Shown: positions 58,209 through 64,000 of the stretch, in pieces
Layout of the letters: each line of letters starts with the position of its first letter
How positions within the stretch are numbered: the stretch's first letter is position 1
From: Pristionchus mayeri
Lineage: Eukaryota; Nematoda; Chromadorea; Rhabditida; Neodiplogasteridae
NCBI GenBank assembly: GCA_036245805.1
Contig: BTRK01000004.1
Location: 30,923,541 to 30,987,540 of the forward strand
DNA: 64,000 nucleotides
Reading direction: 5' to 3'
Program-made: the position numbers and the translations under genes
Notes under the pieces: model-generated
Seen by the model: only the letters and a program-made list of their open reading frames with translations
What the model was told of the DNA's origin: nothing
Database searches by the model: none

Positions 58209-58815
58209 TCCCCATATCTCTCCCTCTCCCTCTCTCTTCCTCTCTCTCCCTCCCTCTCCCTCTCTTTCCCTCTCTCCCTCTCTCCCTCTCTCTCCCTCTC
58301 TCCCTCTCTCTCCCTCTCTCCCCCTCTCTCCCTCTCTCTCCCTCTCTTTCCTTCTCTCCATCTCTCTCCCTCTCTTTCCCTCTCTCCCTCTCTCTCCTTA
58401 TCTTTCCCTCTCTCTCTCCTTCTCTTTCCCTCTCTGTCCCTCTCCCTCTCTCTCCCTCTCCCTCTCTCTTCATCTCTCTCCCTCTTTTTCCCTCTATCTC
58501 TCCCTCTCTTCCTCTCTCTTCCTCTCTCCCTTTCTCTCCCTCTCTCCCTCTCTCTCCTTCTCTTCCCCTCTCTCTCCTTATCTTTCCCTCTCTCTCCTTC
58601 TCTTTCCCTCTCTCTCTCATTATCTTTCCCTCGTTCTCCCTTCTTCTCTTTCCCTCCCTCTCTCTCCCTCTCTATCCCTTTCTATCCCTCTCTGCCTCTC
58701 TCTCCCTCTCTATCCTTCTCTTTCCATCTCTCTCCCTCTTCTCCTCACTCTCTCCCACTCTCCATCTCTCCCTGTCTCCTTCCCCGCCCTCTTTCCTACT
58801 CTCCCTCTCGTTTTC
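57495..58815. repeat. Polypyrimidine microsatellite, about 1.3 kb
   Basis: Imperfect (CTCTCTCCCT)n with interspersed CTTTCC and CTTCCT variants, almost free of purines on the plus strand. Longer internal blocks repeat, such as the segment around CTCTCCTTATCTTTCCCTCT. It produces long spurious open frames of Ser/Pro/Leu on one strand and Arg/Glu/Gly on the other. Confidence 0.95.
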
Positions 58816-58825
58816 GAATTTTCTT

Positions 58826-59075
58826 TAACATTCTAGAAGCTTTGGAACATTTGCGAACTTTCTGGAACATTCTAGAAGCTTTGGAACATTTTCGAACTTT
58901 CTGGAACATTCTAGAAGCTTTAGAACATTTTCGAACTTTCTGGAACATTCTAGAAGCTTTGGAACATTTTCAAACTTTCGGGAACATTCTAGAAGCTTTG
59001 GAACATTTTCGAACTTTCTGGAACATTCTAGAAGCTTTGGAACATTTTCGAACTTTCTGGAACATTCTAGATGCT
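58826..59075. repeat. 39-bp minisatellite made of heat shock elements
   Basis: About 6.4 copies of a 39-bp unit (GAACATTCTAGAAGCTTTGG followed by AACATTTTCGAACTTTCTG). Across unit junctions it reads TTCtgGAAcaTTCtaGAA, a perfect four-site HSE with correct 5-bp spacing. Five junctions are perfect or nearly so (one has TTCgg); the last has GAt for GAA and the first is truncated. The adjoining gcTTTggAAC weakly extends each site. Units differ by only a few bases. Confidence 0.93.
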
Positions 59076-59077
59076 TT

Positions 59078-59395
59078 GACCCGTGGCTAATTATCGATTG
59101 GTATACGGTAGTTGACCCAATGCTAATTATTGATTGGTATACGGTAATTCAAAGATCAAAGGTCAATATCATAAATCTGACCCAAGGGAATAAGAGGTGA
59201 CCCATGGCTAATTATCGATTGGTATACGGTAGTTGACCCAATGCTAATTATTGATTGGTATACGGTAATTCAAAGATCAAAGGTCAAAATCATAAATCTG
59301 ACCCACGGAATAAGAGGTGACCCATGGCTAATTATCAATTGGTATACGGTAGTTGACCCAATGCTAATTATTGATTGGCATACGGTAATGGATCG
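59078..59395. repeat. 120-bp tandem repeat, about 2.6 copies
   Basis: The unit begins GACCCATGGCTAATTATCGA and includes TTGGTATACGGTAGTTGACC; starts are at about 59078, 59199 and 59319. Each unit also contains an internal near-duplication (GCTAATTATTGATTGGTATA). Related GGTATACGGTA motifs occur in the centre of foldback element B. Confidence 0.88.
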
Positions 59396-59473
59396 ATGCC
59401 TTTGTAACTTCATCTGTCCCTCCCCTCCCTATTTCGCAATCCGGACAGACGGACAGACGGACACAGCGCTTTA

Positions 59474-61388
59474 TATATCACAGGTATCACGAGTCGATGG
59501 AGGAAGCCATGAACGATTTTTTTCAAAGATTTTCAAAATTAGTCATATATTGATGGTATAAGGTACCAAGGACAAGAAATCGAAGGAACCAGGTTATTTG
59601 TCCCAGAGCCGGCTTTTAGGCATTTTCCGGTTTTACTACCGGCTATACTGTATATCAGTCCGCAGAAGAGCTACAGATATGCCGGAGGTCTTAAAAAATC
59701 GGGAAAAATATGACAAATAACTTTACTGTTGACAACTTTCTGATTGGACCAAAACTCATAATTCTGAGATCGAAAAACCACATTTTGAATTTAAAAATAA
59801 ATATTTTCCCCATCACGCAGTAGAAACGAAGAGGTTTTTATTGCGGAATATGAAAGACCAATCTCTCAAGTGTCTTAGAAAAAAATATGAAGGAAAAATT
59901 TTATACAGTATTTTTTGATAATCGCGGTTAAAGGTGAGGTCCCGAGGTGACGAATTGGAAATAATCGAAATCTTCTACATTGTACGTTGAACTTCGGCCA
60001 GCATTATGCTGTTTTATTTTGTACAACACCGTATACATCGAAAAATGTTCAAAGGAGATCGGATTTAGTGGTTCGCAAAAAATCGATTTTCAACACTCGG
60101 ATTGTGGCGTGTTTAGGGGCATGTAAAGTATCATTATCAAAGTGAACTTCCATTGGTCATATGCTGATGTTCAAGTACAGTAGGCAGTCTATCAACATTC
60201 ACAGAACTCGGCCCTTGCAATTACTCAAAACATCTAGATATTCGCAATCGAATTTACGAAAATGAAAGAGTCGAAAAACAAAATAAATCGGTTCTACCCA
60301 GATTTTGCGAAAATCGATCAGATTTGAACATCTAAATTCAGTGTATGATCATAAAAGTATGAATTCCCTGTGAATACAATTATACTGCTTGTTTCTGGAA
60401 AAAAATTATTTCCACCTCTTCGAAACAAAAAAAAATATCAAATGGTGCGCGTTGTACCAATCAGTGTGCTTGATGACTTATATGGTATGAAAATGAATTT
60501 TGATGTTCAAATCCGATCGATTTTCGCAAAATCTGGGTAGAACCGATTTGTTTTGTTTTTCGAATCTTTCATTTTCGTAAATTCGATTGCGAATATCTAG
60601 ATGTTTTGAGTAATTGCAAGGGCCGAGTTCTGTGAATGTTGATAGACTGCCTACTGTACTTGAACATCAGCATATGACCAATGGACGTTCACTTTGATAA
60701 TGATACTTTACATGCCCCTAAACGTGCCACAATCCGAGTGTTGAAAATCAATTTTTTGCGAACCACTAAATCCGATCTCCTTTGAACATTTTTCGATGTA
60801 TACTGTGTTGTACAAAATAAAACAGCATAATGCTGGCCGAAGTTCAACGTACAATGTAGAAGATTTCGATTATTTCCAATTCGTCTCCTCGGGACCTCAC
60901 CTTTAACCGTGATTATCAAAAAATACGCGATTATCAACAAAAAAAATATAAAATTTTTCCGTCATATTTTTTTTCTAAGACACTTGACAGATTGATGTTT
61001 CATATTCCGCAATAAAAACCTCTGCGTTTCTACTGCGTGATAGGGAAAATATTTAGTTTTAAATTCAAAATGTGGTTTTTCGATCCCAGAATTATGAGTT
61101 TTGGTCCAATCCGAAAGTTGTCAAAGTGAAGTTATTTGTCATATTTTTCCCGATTTTTTAAGACCTATGGCATATATGTAGCTCTTCTGCGGACTGATAT
61201 ACAGTATAGCCGGTAGTAAAACCGGAAAATGTCTAAAAGCCGGATCTGGGACAAATAACATGGTTCCCTCGATTTCTTGTCCTTAGTACCTTCTACCATC
61301 AATATATGGCTAATTTTAAAAATCTTTGAAAAAAATCGTTCACGAAGGGGCTAGTTTTGCTTCACTGACTCGTGATACATGTGATATA
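59474..61388. repeat. Long palindrome D, 1915 bp, arms about 900 bp
   Basis: The ends are TATATCACA(G/T)GTATCACGAGTC in inverse. The arms pair for most of their length, for example TCAAGTACAGTAGGCAGTCT / AGACTGCCTACTGTACTTGA, with the centre at about 60330-60480. The right end lies 8 bp from the outer boundary of the 4-kb block. Unlike foldback A-C there is no 4-bp duplication around it, so it is probably part of the Helitron-like block and not an independent insertion. No coding sequence was recognised. Confidence 0.85.
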
Positions 61389-61396
61389 GGTATTGA

Positions 61397-62030
61397 TAGC
61401 ATAATTTTCAGGGTCTTTCACTGTATCACTGTATCATCCAGAGTTCAACATGGTGGGTTAACCTCTCGACTTTCTCTAGACAACCTCTTTCCTCTCCTCT
61501 TTCTCGCATTGCTTAGTCGGCGAGAGAGTGTGTGGAAGGGATAAAACACCCTGAGGTACTTAGTATGATCCATTCATGTTCATCCCATCCCTTGCACGAT
61601 AAACTAATGGCCACTTCTTGCAGTCAATGAAGTTCATGTCCTTCTTCGTGAGCACTTTCCTATCAATCTTCCCACAGTCCATCGATCTCGGCATCCACAT
61701 CCTATTAGTATCTTTATTGTAAATTTTGTATGAATATTCTCGCTTGGTTTTAACCTTGTCCTATGTAATGAAATTCGCCTGTAGGCAGAGATCAGAGTTT
61801 CTTGTTGCTACATGGGAACAATAATAGAAGAAAGTCCAGGGAAAAGGAAAACGTATGGTATCGATGCTTCTTATTCAAATTCATCTTGAATTATGGCGTC
61901 CTCACATTTCTTCTTCATTTCTTCTCCCACAGCATCGCAGAATCCGCATAGACCAACTCATCATACGAAATGCAGTGTCATGGGACAATACTAAGAGACA
62001 TTGATGACTCATGCCTATTTTCGGAATCAG
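61397..62030. repeat. Upstream segment of HSP70 copy 3, duplicate of 46272-46895
   Basis: Nearly identical to the segment upstream of LINE copy B, including TTCAACATGGTGGGTTAACC, CGGCGAGAGAGTGTGTGGAA and CAGTGTCATGGGACAATACT. It continues without interruption into the HSP70 promoter, so it shows the state before LINE B inserted. Plus-strand GT/AG-like motifs exist but no coding frame was recognised. Confidence 0.85.
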
Positions 62031-62263
62031 TCGAAAGCCTTCGAAATCCAGCATTTTCCGGACGATTCTCGATGAAAGTTCGGCCGACTAACAGGGCCCG
62101 TGACAATTCCATCCAGATGACGAGAGAAGAGGAGAGAGTGTGGGCGAGTGAGAGAGGAGAGACGACGAGAGTGACGAGAGATCAGAGGGAGAAGAGAGAG
62201 GGAAAACGACGAGAGGGAAGAGAGAGTGAAGTCGCGTGAGAGGGAGCGAGACAGGCAGAGCAT

Positions 62264-62310
62264 CGAAGATTCGCGAATGTTCACGCTCTTTCCTCGTATT
62301 CTGCATATAA
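62264..62310 (+). promoter_or_regulatory. Heat shock element and TATA box of HSP70 copy 3
   Basis: 62264-62283 reads cGAAgaTTCgcGAAtgTTCa, identical to copy 1, and TATAA is at 62306-62310. The leader to the ATG is close to that of copy 2, not copy 1. No transposon lies between this promoter and the 61397-62030 flank. Confidence 0.9.
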
Positions 62311-62407
62311 CTCCGAGGAGGGAAGAATGAGCACCCAAGTGGCAAAGTAAACACTCAAGTGTTCATCAATAGTCTTCACTACAGTCTTCACCACCATCTA
62401 CAGTATC

Positions 62408-64000
62408 ATGTCATCGTGCAAAGCGATCGGAATCGATCTGGGGACTACGTACTCCTGTGTGGGAGTGTACCAGAATGGACGAGTGGAGATCATCGCTAAC
62501 GACCAAGGAAACAAGACGACGCCCTCGTATGTGGCATTCACTGATGAGGAACGACTCGTGGGAGATTCGGCCAAGGATCAAGCAGCCAGGAATCCCCAGA
62601 ACACAATCTTCGATGGAAAGAGACTCATCGGAAGGAAGTTCGGAGATGAAACGGTGAGTCATTCAGAAGATTATTCGTAGATAGAGCAGTCAGAAGATCA
62701 TTCTAGAGTATTCTTGTTCTTCTATTCATCATTCCCCTCCCTGACCCTATCCCTTGCAGGTTCAATCAGACATGAAGCACTGGCCCTTCATAGTCATCAA
62801 TCGAGGGGGAAAACCAGTGATCGAGGCAGAATTCAAAGCAGAGAAGAAGCAGTTCATGCCTGAGGAAATCTCCGCCTCCGTTCTCACGAAGATGAAGGAA
62901 ACCGCGGAGGCTTACCTCGGACATCCTGTCAAGGTACGATGGTTTGAGATTCTTTTGTTAGTGAGCACTGGGCATCGAAATACGAGCTAAGTCTCTTCTA
63001 AAATTGATTCATTTCGATTTCGGAAATAGTCGAAATAATTTCGAAAGCAAACACGTGTAGGAAGATTCTAGAGGATTCATTTTCGAAAGTGTCACTTCTC
63101 ATTTCCGAATTATCGCATGAATCATAGATTAGTTTGGAAAAAAATTAAGCAGCTTTATCATGCAGTGTGATTCTCAATTCAACTCGATCAATAATCCCCA
63201 TTCCAGGAGGCGGTCATTACCGTACCCGCGTACTTCAACGACTCTCAACGACAAGCGACGAAGGATGCAGCTACCATCTCGGGTCTCAAATGTCTCCGCA
63301 TCATCAACGAACCCACGGCTGCTGCCCTTGCCTACGGACTGGACAAGAATCTGTCTGGAGAGAGGAACGTGCTGATCTTTGATCTCGGAGGAGGAACCTT
63401 CGACGTCTCCATCCTCACAATTTCGGAGGGATCTCTCTTCGAGGTCCGTTCTACGGCAGGAGATACCCATCTGGGAGGAGAGGACTTCGACCAGAGGATT
63501 CTAGAGCATTGCGAGGCTGACTTCAAGCGGAAGACTGGGAAGGAGATCAAGAAGAATGCACGAGCCCTTCGAAGACTGCGAACAGCGTGCGAGAGGGCGA
63601 AGAGGACGTTGTCTTCGAGTGCAGAAGCCGTGATCGAAGTGGACTCATTGCACGAAGGGATGGACTACCATGCGAAGATCACTCGAGCCAGATTCGAGGA
63701 GTTGTGTGCAGATCTGTTCAGGAAGACTCTCGAACCAGTGGAGAAGGCATTGCGAGATGCGAAGATGGACAAGAGATCCATCCAGGATGTCGTCCTTGTC
63801 GGAGGATCCACTCGCATCCCTCGAGTACAGAAACTACTCACGGAGTTCTTCGGAGGCAAGGAATTGTGTGCGGGGATCAATCCTGACGAGGCCGTCGCTT
63901 ACGGAGCAGCTGTGCAAGCTGCAGTACTGTCAGGAGTGGAGGATGCAGCTGTTCGTGATGTCCTTCTAGTGGATGTAGCCCCCCTGTCATTGGGCATCGA
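62408..64000 (+). CDS. Inducible cytosolic HSP70, copy 3 (partial, runs off the window)
   Basis: Exons are 62408-62653, 62760-62933 and 63207 to the window edge. The visible part (about 405 codons) is open and covers the ATPase domain: [63 protein letters not shown] and [15 protein letters not shown]. It ends in the [11 protein letters not shown] stretch. Compared with copy 1 it has Gln for Lys in VYQNGRV, Gly for Ala in FDGKRLIG and Ile for Thr in WPFIVINRG; the latter two are at usually conserved places. Intron 1 is identical to that of copy 1, whereas exons 1 and 3 agree with copy 2. Intron 2 is unlike both. Confidence 0.95.

Larger units (their letters stand above)
57395..61396 (-). mobile_element. 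Helitron-like 4.0-kb insertion carrying satellites and HSE array
   Basis: Spacer 1 reads TTTTTATAG/TAGCATAATG at 46264-46281. Spacer 2 reads TTTTTATAA, then 4002 bp, then TAGCATAATT, so a block entered precisely without a target duplication. On the minus strand the block starts TCAATACC after A and ends CTGG before T, which fits the Helitron rule (5' TC, 3' CTRR, insertion between A and T). A strong GC-rich hairpin (57395-57434) lies at the 3' end, though it reaches the terminus instead of ending about 10 nt before it. Contents from the 5' end on the minus strand: long palindrome (59474-61388), 120-bp repeats, HSE minisatellite, polypyrimidine tract, hairpin. There is no Rep/helicase ORF, so it would be non-autonomous. 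Alternative: several nested insertions that happen to share one outer boundary. Confidence 0.6.

Noticed and set aside
57479..58828. 449-codon open frame rich in Ser, Pro and Leu, and Arg/Glu/Gly frames on the other strand
   Set aside because: They are translations of the CT-rich microsatellite; all frames are open because the repeat contains few stop-forming triplets.
59078..59395. CRISPR-like array
   Set aside because: Units are contiguous tandem repeats without unique spacers, and the genome is eukaryotic.

Overview
The window is eukaryotic and most likely from a nematode, probably a diplogastrid such as Pristionchus. This is inferred from compact genes with many short GT-AG introns, consistent split-codon phases, TTTCAG-like acceptors, and the gene families present (F-box-like, UDP-glucuronosyltransferase, CAP/SCP, thaumatin-like, acyl-CoA ligase, inducible HSP70). 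No species-diagnostic marker was seen.

Layout. 1-1560 is a damaged UDP-glucuronosyltransferase gene on the minus strand. 2.0-30 kb is a degraded array of about five cassettes, each with a five-exon F-box-like gene on the minus strand; gag-like remnants accompany units 3 and 4. Units 4 (21891-23019) and 5 (27886-29053) read intact; units 1-3 are broken by point lesions or transposons. The array is filled with mariner-type elements, non-LTR retrotransposons (one carries a mariner, one is 5'-inverted), foldback arms and minisatellites. 30-37.6 kb is the most gene-like part: a five-exon small secreted protein (30097-30631, -), an acyl-CoA ligase of about 19 exons with a C-terminal SKM peroxisomal signal (31043-35405, -), and a short thaumatin-like secreted protein (36698-37558, +).

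40-64 kb is a tandem array of inducible HSP70 genes on the plus strand. Copy 1 (40460-42703) is intact, copy 2 (49016-51249) is a pseudogene with three lesions, and copy 3 (62408 onward) is intact up to the window edge. Each has a perfect four-unit heat shock element (HSE) and a TATA box. A CAP-domain gene lies between copies 1 and 2 only. Because spacer 1 and spacer 2 are paralogous, each acts as the empty site for insertions in the other. This exposes three foldback elements with 4-bp target duplications and one 4-kb block inserted with no target duplication.

The most striking item is that 4-kb block (57395-61396). It has Helitron-like ends (TC...CTRR on the minus strand, terminal GC-rich hairpin, insertion next to T) and carries a 39-bp minisatellite in which each unit is a perfect multi-site HSE. 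It lies about 3 kb upstream of the third HSP70 promoter. A non-LTR element has also inserted within about 20 bp of the same homologous position upstream of two of the three HSP70 promoters.
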